Source: Campylobacteraceae bacterium
GTDB lineage: Bacteria > Campylobacterota > Campylobacteria > Campylobacterales > Sulfurovaceae
DNA length: 7,623 bases
Assembly (NCBI GenBank): GCA_027002755.1
Contig: JALWZI010000071.1
Coordinates: forward strand, 1 to 7,623
Direction: 5' to 3'
Shown piece by piece: positions 1-5,624 of the stretch. The translations under genes were made by a program, and so were the position numbers. The notes under the pieces were generated by a model. That model was not told where the DNA came from, ran no database searches, and worked only from the letters and a program-made list of their open reading frames with translations. The first letter of the stretch is position 1. Each line of letters begins with the position of its first letter.

Positions 1-3
1 CTA

Positions 4-240
4 TCAGGGCTTCTCTCTTTCGCAGCTCCCCGCTTCACAGTAGCTCTTTTTGAGAATGAACTTCCAGATGAAATCCTTGATCGCCAGAGCCACACAGTAG
101 AGCCACAAAGCGTCCATGACCCACCACCGGGGATAGTCCAACCCGTAGACCAGGGCCGGATAGCCCAGGATCATGATCCATTTGAAATAGTAGAAGAAGA
201 GGATTCCCGCCCCATAGACTTCTCGCCAGAGTTTTCCCAT
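4..240 (-). CDS. Small two-helix membrane protein, unknown function
   Basis: A complete 78-residue reading frame starting 17 nt after the stop of the AsmA-like gene and ending in TGA, with a second in-frame stop directly after it. I do not recognise the family. The protein has two hydrophobic segments, roughly residues 11-33 and 39-57. Both are rich in aromatic residues (Trp, Tyr, Phe). A short basic stretch follows (KK at 64-65) and a C-terminal tail carries two cysteines, C68 and C73. The ribosome binding site is weak (GAAAG/GAAG before ATAATG). The tight spacing suggests co-transcription, and perhaps translational coupling, with the AsmA-like gene. A role beside that protein in the envelope is inference from position only. 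Compact frame and hydrophobic pattern support a real gene. Confidence 0.7.
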   Translation of the reverse strand: MGKLWREVYGAGILFFYYFKWIMILGYPALVYGLDYPRWWVMDALWLYCVALAIKDFIWKFILKKSYCEAGSCEREKP

Positions 241-257
241 TATTCTTCGCTTTCAGC

Positions 258-2807
258 TCAAAAGAGCTTTTGTAAAAAATCTCCCACCGGGCTGTCGCCG
301 CGGATCTCTTTGGGGATCGCTTTTTCGATCTTCTTCTCGATCTTTTTGTTCTTGATCACTTTCTGGAGTTTGTGCTGCAATGCCGGCGTCAGAAGCGGAA
401 CGATCTTCGGTTTGTCGAGGGGACCGGTTATTTTGAGCTTGTAGATCCTGCCCCGGTCGTCGATACTCAGCATCGCATCGATGCGATGGCGGACCCGATC
501 GATCTTTCCGCCGCGGATCTCCAGCTTGAGCCGGGGAGAAGCGGCATGGAAATCGAAGAGCATCGTCTTCGGCTCTATCTGGGCGCTCAGGATCGCCCGG
601 GTGAAGATCTCCCGGCTCAGATCCCGCCGCAAAAGCAGAGAAGCCGCCTGGGTCAGGGGACTCTGCACCAGACGGATCCGGTCCGATTCCACTTTCAGGG
701 TCCCCCGATCTGTCGTCAGGTTGTAGCGCAGATCGCTGCGGGCCTTCCCTTCCAACAGAGGGGTGACATCCAGCATCGTCATGACCTTCGGCAGATCCAT
801 CTGCTCGGTCTTCAGCCGCATCAGCGACCCTTCCAGTGCATAGGCGATCGTCCCCCCCCACTCCCGGCCGCCGCCGGTCAGGTGCAGCTTGCCGTCCCAG
901 CGCATCTTGCCCGCCAGGGCCAGCGGTCCGCGGTAGCTCCGACCCGTCAGAGCCTTCAATCGGCTCAGCTCGGGGATCTTCAGCCGATAATCGGTAGAGA
1001 AAGCCCCGGTGGGGATCCGGTAACGGGCTTTGTCCAGGACAAGGTCCCCCCATCCGGTCTTCAGGGCCGCTTTGGCTGTGATCTCCTCTCCGTGAAGTGT
1101 TCCGCTGCTTTTGAGCCGCAGCGGAAGCGGACGCCCGGGATCGACGTCATAGAGCCGGATCATCGCCTTGCGGTCCAACGCCCCTTTGAGTGCCAGGAGG
1201 AAGGTTCCCCGTCGATGCTCGAGATCCGAGAGTTTCAGGGACCCATCCAGCGTCGTAGAGGCCAGGATCGGCGGGGCTCCCAGCAGTCCCGCCAGCCGCC
1301 GGGCATCGGCCCCTTTGGCCGTCAGTTTCAGGCGTTTGCCTCCATAGACCCACTGGATACTGCCGCCGAAAGAGCTCGTACTTCCTGTCACCTTGAGCAT
1401 CTTCTTGATCGGCAGGTAGCCCAGCTCCCCTTTCAACTCGGCCGGATAGTTTCCTCTCGCCTTGGCGAAGAGTCGGAGACGATGCAGATCGGGAAACTTG
1501 AGACGGTACTTTCCTTCCAGCGCCCCGCTGATCCACTCGTATTTGAGATGTTCGAGGTGAAGCGTGAGCAGACGGCTCCTGTAGCGGGCATCTGCCGTGA
1601 GCAGACTCTTTTTGAGCCGGCCTTTGCTCTGCAGAGAAAAAGCCGTCTCTTTCCCCAGGTCGGTTCCGGTGAGTTTGAGGATCTCCTGACGGTTCCAGAC
1701 GCCCTGGGCACGCAAAGTGTACTCTCCGTTGAGTCGGATCAGATCCTTCAGGCGAAGCGTCCCGTCCACTCGGCCCGAGGCGGCCAGCGGTGCCTGGCCC
1801 GCCAGAGCGAGGATCGAGGGGATCCCCACTCTCTGCAGGCTCAGCTCCAAAGCCCCCCGGTCGTAGAAAAAGGCCGTCTTCCCCTCCAGACTGGGGCTCG
1901 TCCCCTGGACCTGCAGCTCTTTTTTCGGTCGGTTCCAGTAGAACTCTCCCTGCATCTTCCAGGGGCCGTAGAGGGTCTGTCCGGTCAATTTCTTCAGTCG
2001 TGAAAGTTCGGGGATATCGAGGAGATAGCCGCTTTTGAAGATCCGGAAAGCACGGTCGCTTCGGAAGTTTTTCAGCGTCAGATTCAGCAGGCCGCTGCGC
2101 AGAGCCGCCTCCCCTTTGAGGAGCTTTTTCTCCAGACGAAACTTTCCGTCGAGGGTATAGCTCTTGACGGGGGGAACCTCAACATGGAAATCCCGTTTCA
2201 GTACCGTCGGATCGATCCGCCCGTCGCGAACACTGAAGCGGATACCTCCCTCGGGGTTGGCCACGTCGTATCGGGGGATATCCACACTCAGGTCCAGCCG
2301 TCCCGAGGCGTAGGGAGGTCGCCCGGCCAGGGCCAGGAGCTGAGCCACCTGCGCTCCGGCCGCCTGGGCCCTGATCCCAAGAAGCTGCCCCTTTTCGACC
2401 CGAAAAGCATACGAAAGCGCGGCATCGAAACCGTCCCCTTTCCCACTGACATCCAGTCGGGAAGGGGTTCCTTCGAGCACTCCTCTGAGATCCAGATGTA
2501 CCGGATAGCGCCGCCCGTCCAGCTCCACCGCTTTGGCCCGGAGACTGTAGGGCAAGTCGAAGTGCATTCCAAACCATTTGACGGGGCCCCGGGCTTCGAA
2601 ATGGAGACTGTCATCGACCCGGCCGCTGACCGCCAGTGAGGCCGGTCCCGGCTCCAGCCGATCCAGCACCACACGGTGTGCGGGAACCTTGTAACGCAGA
2701 TAGAGATTGGCGGCGGGAAGAAGCAGATAATTCCGCCCCGGCGGCGTAAAGAGGACCACGGCGATCAGTGCGACCACCGTCAAAAGAAGCAACAGCGTTT
2801 TTTTCAT
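258..2807 (-). CDS. AsmA/TamB-like envelope protein with internal repeats
   Basis: An 849-residue protein. It begins with a short basic start (MKK) and one hydrophobic segment (about residues 4-21), which should be a membrane anchor or uncleaved signal. A long beta-rich, soluble domain follows. Near the C-terminus it has the sequence LKITGPLDKPKIVP (791-804), which resembles the closing strand motif of AsmA/YhdP/TamB-type proteins, then a Lys/Glu-rich helical tail (about 806-836). The middle is built from a repeat with an exact 173-residue spacing: Y-x-L-x-[IF]-P-[ED]-L-x-R-L-[KR] at 261, 434 and 607. AsmA-like proteins are linked to phospholipid transport between the inner and outer membranes and form long beta grooves; that is family knowledge. 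This member's substrate is unknown. The start is supported by the promoter 28 nt upstream, although the SD (GGGG) is weak. Exact subfamily (AsmA, DUF3971, TamB-like) is uncertain. Confidence 0.8.
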   Translation of the reverse strand: MKKTLLLLLTVVALIAVVLFTPPGRNYLLLPAANLYLRYKVPAHRVVLDRLEPGPASLAVSGRVDDSLHFEARGPVKWFGMHFDLPYSLRAKAVELDGRRYPVHLDLRGVLEGTPSRLDVSGKGDGFDAALSYAFRVEKGQLLGIRAQAAGAQVAQLLALAGRPPYASGRLDLSVDIPRYDVANPEGGIRFSVRDGRIDPTVLKRDFHVEVPPVKSYTLDGKFRLEKKLLKGEAALRSGLLNLTLKNFRSDRAFRIFKSGYLLDIPELSRLKKLTGQTLYGPWKMQGEFYWNRPKKELQVQGTSPSLEGKTAFFYDRGALELSLQRVGIPSILALAGQAPLAASGRVDGTLRLKDLIRLNGEYTLRAQGVWNRQEILKLTGTDLGKETAFSLQSKGRLKKSLLTADARYRSRLLTLHLEHLKYEWISGALEGKYRLKFPDLHRLRLFAKARGNYPAELKGELGYLPIKKMLKVTGSTSSFGGSIQWVYGGKRLKLTAKGADARRLAGLLGAPPILASTTLDGSLKLSDLEHRRGTFLLALKGALDRKAMIRLYDVDPGRPLPLRLKSSGTLHGEEITAKAALKTGWGDLVLDKARYRIPTGAFSTDYRLKIPELSRLKALTGRSYRGPLALAGKMRWDGKLHLTGGGREWGGTIAYALEGSLMRLKTEQMDLPKVMTMLDVTPLLEGKARSDLRYNLTTDRGTLKVESDRIRLVQSPLTQAASLLLRRDLSREIFTRAILSAQIEPKTMLFDFHAASPRLKLEIRGGKIDRVRHRIDAMLSIDDRGRIYKLKITGPLDKPKIVPLLTPALQHKLQKVIKNKKIEKKIEKAIPKEIRGDSPVGDFLQKLF
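708..2546 (-). repeat. Protein-level tandem repeat, 173-residue period, in the AsmA-like gene
   Basis: Units of about 519 nt are recognisable at protein level only. The opening motif (YxLxIPELSRLKxLTG type) starts at residues 261, 434 and 607, exactly 173 apart each time. About 76 residues into the unit there is a second landmark, GxxPxxAS-x(2,3)-DG-x-L-x-L, at 337 and 510, again 173 apart. A related stretch near 162 belongs to a diverged first unit (about residues 88-260), and one near 680 belongs to a shortened fourth unit (607 to about 700). Unit boundaries are approximate. DNA identity between units looks low, so the duplication is old. Confidence 0.65.
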
Positions 2808-2834
2808 CCGAACCCCGGAATTTGGATTGGGGAC

Positions 2835-2843
2835 ATTATAGCA
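2835..2843 (-). promoter_or_regulatory. Extended -10 promoter (TGCTATAAT) for the AsmA-like gene
   Basis: On the minus strand the sequence reads TGC-TATAAT, a perfect extended -10 element (TGnTATAAT). It places transcription start near 2828 and gives a leader of about 21 nt before the ATG at 2807. No clear -35 hexamer is visible, which is common for housekeeping promoters in Campylobacterota. No FNR-type palindrome lies at -41.5 here, unlike the other two TATAAT promoters in the window. The element lies in the 64-nt gap after the DUF59 gene. Confidence 0.65.
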
Positions 2844-2871
2844 AAGCTGCCGGGACCATTAGGAAACAGGT

Positions 2872-3183
2872 TCAGAGGGCTCCCAGAGCTTTCTTGACGT
2901 TGTCGTCGGCCATGGAGATGTTCCACTCCGGTTCCCAGACCACCTCCACGTCGACATTCTTGACACCGGGGACCCGCATCTCCACCGCATCCTTGACCCA
3001 CTGGGTCAGCATCTGGTGCAGCGGGCATCCCCGGGTTGAGAGGGTCATGACCACTTTCACGTTGCAATCCTCGTCGATGATCGCGTCGTAGATCAGCCCC
3101 ATCTCCACCAGGTTGAATCCCACTTCGGGGTCGATGACATTGCGTATCGCATCGTAGACCTGCTCTTTGGTAATGTCACACAT
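2872..3183 (-). CDS. DUF59 (MIP18/PaaD/SufT-like) iron-sulfur assembly protein
   Basis: A 103-residue single-domain protein of the MIP18/DUF59 family, whose members help assemble or deliver Fe-S clusters (SufT, PaaD, yeast Cia2 are relatives). Visible signatures are DPEVGFNLVEMGLIY (18-32), with the conserved DPE and the following [NS]-x-VxxGL, and MTLSTRGCPLHQ (46-57) with the single conserved cysteine C53. The C-terminal half has VPGVKNVDVEVVWEPEW (71-87), matching the family's 'WxPxW' region. The start is set by AAAGGA six nt upstream of ATG. It lies 143 nt downstream of the heme-copper-oxidase-like gene, with a probable terminator and a hairpin in between, so it may be separately transcribed; I see no convincing -10/-35 pair. 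A role in maturing Fe-S proteins of the nearby nitrogen-oxide pathway is inference from context; a general housekeeping SufT-like role is the alternative. Confidence 0.85.
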   Translation of the reverse strand: MCDITKEQVYDAIRNVIDPEVGFNLVEMGLIYDAIIDEDCNVKVVMTLSTRGCPLHQMLTQWVKDAVEMRVPGVKNVDVEVVWEPEWNISMADDNVKKALGAL

Positions 3184-3201
3184 TCTCGTTCCTTTCAGTT
3201 A

Positions 3202-3224
3202 TCGCACCACACTCTGGGGTGCAA
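3202..3224 (-). promoter_or_regulatory. Inverted repeat in the DUF59 leader
   Basis: On the minus strand TTGCACC and GGTGCGA flank a 9-nt loop and can form a 7-bp stem including one T-G wobble. It lies 18 nt upstream of the DUF59 start codon, just before the ribosome binding site. It is not followed by a T-run, so it is not an intrinsic terminator. It could be an operator or an mRNA structure affecting translation, or it may be chance. A 7-bp direct repeat (CGATAAC on the minus strand, at 3198-3204 and 3236-3242) brackets it. Confidence 0.25.
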
Positions 3225-3249
3225 CTTTATGTTTTGTTATCGAACCCTC

Positions 3250-3274
3250 TGAAAAACCCTCGGGAGAGTTTTCA
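3250..3274 (-). terminator. Probable intrinsic terminator after the membrane-protein gene
   Basis: On the minus strand the arms TGAAAACTCT and AGGGTTTTTCA surround the loop CCCG. They pair over about 10 bp with one bulged T and one T-G wobble. The right arm supplies five consecutive Ts. It lies 53 nt past the stop at 3327 and before the DUF59 gene. The stem is A/T-rich at its base and moderate in strength, so read-through into DUF59 is possible. The near-symmetry would also give a weak signal on the plus strand, where no gene needs it. Confidence 0.5.
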
Positions 3275-3326
3275 CCTGATGGCGACAAAGGAGCGCTCAA
3301 CCCGTGAAACGTGACGCACACTTGAA

Positions 3327-4577
3327 TCATTCACCACTCTCGGCTTTTCCAAAAGAGAGCATCCATTTCACACTGGCGAGCATGAAGCCGGCTCCCACGA
3401 TCAGGAGTGCGACGCCTCCATAGTAGAGATCATTCCATTTCAGGAGGATCCCCACGCCGGCGACGACCACGCCGGCCGCGCTCAGAGCGAACTCCCAGTC
3501 CGCCATCTTTTTGGGGTACATCTCATGGAGCATCGGTACCTTCTGCTTGCCGACCAGGGGGCTGTAGCGTTCGAACCAGACCAGAAATGGGATGATCTTG
3601 TAGAGGTGTCCCGTGATCAGGAACGTGACGAACCCCATGATCAGGAACCAGGCCGAGGCCAGCACCACATTCTCCCAGTCGGCAAAGAGCGAGACGAGGG
3701 CGAGGAGCGCGGCGACCAGCAGGGATCCGTATCCGAAGAACATGGAACGGGCCCAGATATCGTTCTCTTTCCGCGCCCTCACCTTGTAGATCAGCCAGAC
3801 CTGACGCATATAGAAGGCAATGGCCGCCAACATGACGAGCATCGCGACAAAACGCCCGGCGGAAAAGCCGATCAGTGTCGAAAAAAGGTGCAGAAGCACC
3901 CCGCCCACCATCAGGTTGAAGGCCCGATGGATCGGTGTCTCGTCAAAACCGTGAGCCAGACCGAACATCGGCAGCAGGATCAGCGAGAGCCCCATGACGG
4001 TCAGGACCACGTAGCCGCCCAATACCAGCACGGCATGGGTCCCCAGCCACCAGGCGACATCCACCTTGACCCCGGCACCGATGGCCAACGTCAACAGGAA
4101 TCCCACGACAATCCCGGTGGTGAGAAAGAGGTTGGCCGCGACGGCGGTCTTGACCGTCAGGGTAACGTTCTCCGCCTTTTTGAGGGTCATGAGGGTGTCG
4201 TAGAGGTAGATCAGCATCGCCGTCAATACCAGAAGCCCCCCATAGGGAAGCACCGCCGGAGCGATCCAAAAGCCTGTCACCATCGTCAGTGTCCCGATCA
4301 GCAGGAGCGGCCAGATCATATAGTAGAGATCCACCGAATAGTGACCCACTTCCACGACGACGGGAATCAACTGTGCCATCGCCCCGAAAATGATCATCAT
4401 CACGAAGCCCAGCAGAAACCAGTGGGCCCATCCCGCGATCATAGGATCGAAATGCCCATGGAGCGGATCGAGAAAGAGCAACAACACCGTCCCGACGAAA
4501 AAGAAGATCGACCCGATGATGAAAAAGGGGGCGATCATGCCGAAGGGAGGGGCATAGTCCCTCGAAACGGAAAACAT
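3327..4577 (-). CDS. 12-helix heme-copper oxidase subunit I-like / NnrS-like membrane protein
   Basis: An integral membrane protein with about 12 hydrophobic helices. I choose the ATG at 4577 (416 residues): GAGG lies five nt upstream and the preceding gene stops 7 nt earlier. A longer frame from 4631 would add 18 low-complexity residues and overlap the upstream gene by 47 nt. The motif G-[FY]-V-x5-G-x4-[LI]-[LI]-P occurs three times (residues 57-72, 188-203, 315-330), apparently in helices 2, 6 and 10. This echoes the three 4-helix modules of heme-copper oxidase subunit I. Membrane histidines are H52 (helix 2), H181 (helix 6, in WLGTH), H230 (helix 7) and H324 (helix 10). The full oxidase set (HH in helix 7, HxH in helix 10) is not present, so it is not a standard oxidase or NorB. 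NnrS is the other candidate: also about 12 helices, heme- and copper-binding, linked to nitric oxide stress. The FNR-type promoter and nap neighbours fit a nitrogen-oxide role, by inference. Confidence 0.75.
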   Translation of the reverse strand: MFSVSRDYAPPFGMIAPFFIIGSIFFFVGTVLLLFLDPLHGHFDPMIAGWAHWFLLGFVMMIIFGAMAQLIPVVVEVGHYSVDLYYMIWPLLLIGTLTMVTGFWIAPAVLPYGGLLVLTAMLIYLYDTLMTLKKAENVTLTVKTAVAANLFLTTGIVVGFLLTLAIGAGVKVDVAWWLGTHAVLVLGGYVVLTVMGLSLILLPMFGLAHGFDETPIHRAFNLMVGGVLLHLFSTLIGFSAGRFVAMLVMLAAIAFYMRQVWLIYKVRARKENDIWARSMFFGYGSLLVAALLALVSLFADWENVVLASAWFLIMGFVTFLITGHLYKIIPFLVWFERYSPLVGKQKVPMLHEMYPKKMADWEFALSAAGVVVAGVGILLKWNDLYYGGVALLIVGAGFMLASVKWMLSFGKAESGE

Positions 4578-4584
4578 CTCTGCC

Positions 4585-4926
4585 TCAGCCGTCGCAGTGA
4601 CTGTCGTCGAGGTTGGCCGATTCGCTGGCACCGGGCTTGTAGGTGAAGACCAGCTTCACCCGGCCGTCGGGCAGAGTCTCCTCCGCGATCTCATAGTTCT
4701 CACCCACTTTATTGAGCAGCCCCATGGGCTTCTTGTGGTTGATCATCACCAGCTTCTTGTCCGGACCGTCGATGAGCTTCAGTCCGGCCATGGCGTTGAC
4801 CATGGGCTCGGGAGGGCCGCACTTGGAGGTATCGAACTCATAGACCTGGGTCTCCCCCTCTTTATAGGTGAAGAACGGGACCGTGGCCCCGGGGACTTCG
4901 ATAGGTTCTTTGATGATATCTGACAT
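4585..4926 (-). CDS. DUF2249 domain protein
   Basis: A 113-residue soluble protein, first gene of the operon under the FNR-type promoter. AGGAG lies five nt before the ATG. Residues about 29-97 match the DUF2249 pattern, a TusA/SirA-like small alpha-beta fold: an opening strand (YEFDTSK), then GPPEPM (37-42), an amphipathic helix (43-51), a strand with the H/K-x-P turn (LVMINHKKPMGLL, 59-71), and a final strand (VKLVFTYK, 90-97). C36 directly precedes GPPEP. This is near but not at the position of the sulfur-carrying cysteine of TusA (CPxP). The N-terminal 28 residues and the C-terminal tail (about 98-113, with DDSHC, C111) fall outside the domain. DUF2249 genes often sit near denitrification and NO-response genes in other bacteria; the molecular role is not established. 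The next gene starts 7 nt after its stop, so the two are clearly co-transcribed. Confidence 0.75.
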   Translation of the reverse strand: MSDIIKEPIEVPGATVPFFTYKEGETQVYEFDTSKCGPPEPMVNAMAGLKLIDGPDKKLVMINHKKPMGLLNKVGENYEIAEETLPDGRVKLVFTYKPGASESANLDDSHCDG

Positions 4927-4952
4927 ATTTACTCCTATTTAAAAGATGGCCC

Positions 4953-4958
4953 ATTATA
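4953..4958 (-). promoter_or_regulatory. -10 box (TATAAT) of the DUF2249 operon
   Basis: A perfect TATAAT on the minus strand in the 95-nt gap between the siroheme gene and the DUF2249 gene. It predicts transcription start near 4946 and a 5' leader of about 20 nt carrying AGGAG. No good -35 hexamer is seen, as expected for a class II activator-dependent promoter where the regulator occupies the -41.5 region. Confidence 0.7.
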
Positions 4959-4980
4959 GAGCGGGAAAGATTTGAAGTAC

Positions 4981-4994
4981 TTGATTTGGATCAA
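4981..4994. promoter_or_regulatory. FNR/DNR-type binding site, perfect palindrome
   Basis: TTGAT-TTGG-ATCAA matches all ten specified bases of the FNR/DNR consensus TTGAT-N4-ATCAA. The centre (4987.5) falls at -41.5 relative to the start predicted from the TATAAT at 4953-4958, the standard position for class II activation by CRP/FNR-family regulators. With equal base frequencies fewer than 0.01 such matches are expected in a window this size, and I found no second perfect copy. The regulator gene is not in the window. Oxygen sensing (FNR) and NO sensing (DNR/NNR) proteins share this consensus, so the signal cannot be told from the site alone. Confidence 0.75.
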
Positions 4995-5003
4995 GAGATG
5001 ATG

Positions 5004-5028
5004 AAAAAAAGCGAAATTCGGTCATTTC
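5004..5028 (-). terminator. Possible weak intrinsic terminator after the siroheme gene
   Basis: On the minus strand GAAAT-GACCGA-ATTTC can form a 5-bp stem with a 6-nt loop. Two bases later comes a run of seven Ts (5004-5010). The stem is short and A/T-rich and overlaps the stop codon at 5022-5024, so it is only a weak candidate. Its position, at the end of the nap-siroheme run and before the next promoter, makes it reasonable. Confidence 0.35.
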
Positions 5029-5600
5029 TCCCGTCGGGGGAAATTCCTCTCGATGAAATCCCTTGCCATCGTGTCGAAGCGCTGCATCCTCTCCCGGCCT
5101 TTGGGGAGTTCGTTTCGAAGCCGCTTCATTTGAGCGAGGAACTCCCCCACCCCTTCGGGGAGGATCCCCTCGAACCAGCGGCGGATATGTTTGGCGAAGG
5201 CCGGAGAGCTCCCCGAGGTAGAGAAGGCTACCGTCAGATCCCCCTGCCGTACATAGGAGGGGAAGATGAAATCACAGTAGCGGGTGTCGTCGACACTGTT
5301 GACCAGGACCCGGCTGCTGCGGGTCTCCTCGAAGATCTGCCGATGCAGATCGACGGTGTCCGTGGCGACGATCACCAGATCGTATTCGAGAGCCTCCCCG
5401 CTCCGATAGGCGCGCGGCAGCAGCGTCAGGCAGTGCTCCCGGGCCAGCCGGGCCACCGGATCGGAGACCTCCCTCGCCACCACCGTGATCTCTTTGCTGA
5501 AATCGAGCAGCTTCTCCAGCTTCTCCGCGGCGATGGCACCGCCGCCCACCAGAAGGATCCGTTGATCCTTCAACTGCAAAAAGGCTGGGAAATAGGCCAT
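5022..5600 (-). CDS. Precorrin-2 dehydrogenase / sirohydrochlorin ferrochelatase (Met8-like)
   Basis: A 192-residue protein matching the N-terminal domain of CysG and yeast Met8. This domain oxidises precorrin-2 to sirohydrochlorin with NAD+ and can insert Fe2+ to give siroheme. Features in order: a Rossmann fold with ILLVGGGAIAAEK (15-27) for NAD, VIVATDT (76-82), the NSVDD segment (101-105) holding the Asp that serves as general base in CysG (Asp104), FIFPSYVRQGDL (111-122), and the STSGSSPAFAKHIR motif (127-140). The uroporphyrinogen methyltransferase half of CysG is absent, as in stand-alone Met8-type enzymes. It starts 24 nt after napD with GGAG close to the ATG, so it probably shares the nap transcript. 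The product could feed siroheme to nitrite or sulfite reductases, or heme d1 to a cd1 nitrite reductase; neither is visible here. Confidence 0.9.
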   Translation of the reverse strand: MAYFPAFLQLKDQRILLVGGGAIAAEKLEKLLDFSKEITVVAREVSDPVARLAREHCLTLLPRAYRSGEALEYDLVIVATDTVDLHRQIFEETRSSRVLVNSVDDTRYCDFIFPSYVRQGDLTVAFSTSGSSPAFAKHIRRWFEGILPEGVGEFLAQMKRLRNELPKGRERMQRFDTMARDFIERNFPRREK

Positions 5601-5624
5601 AGCGCTCCGACTCCTACCTGCGGA

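Noticed and set aside
256..272. Hairpin AGCTC-AAAA-GAGCT followed by Ts on the plus strand
   Set aside because: It overlaps the AsmA stop codon and points the wrong way; no plus-strand gene ends there, and on the minus strand no T-run follows.
253..1053. 266-codon minus-strand frame overlapping the AsmA-like gene
   Set aside because: Arg/Pro/Ser/Asp-rich frame shadow with no domain; it lies wholly within the better supported gene.
372..2003. 543-codon plus-strand open frame opposite the AsmA-like gene
   Set aside because: Its product is rich in Gln, Arg and Pro with no domain, as expected from the antisense of a GC-rich gene. The sense protein has an anchor, repeats and family motifs.
4578..4631. 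Upstream start for the 12-helix protein adding 18 residues
   Set aside because: The added residues are low-complexity, would overlap the DUF2249 gene by 47 nt, and the downstream ATG at 4577 has a good ribosome site.
3525..4646. 373-codon plus-strand open frame opposite the 12-helix protein
   Set aside because: Highly charged His/Asp/Gln-rich translation is what hydrophobic codons give when read in antisense.
5562..5576. TTGATCCTTCAA, FNR-like sequence inside the siroheme gene
   Set aside because: The half-sites are two bases too close (TTGA-N4-TCAA rather than N6) and it lies within coding sequence near the start.
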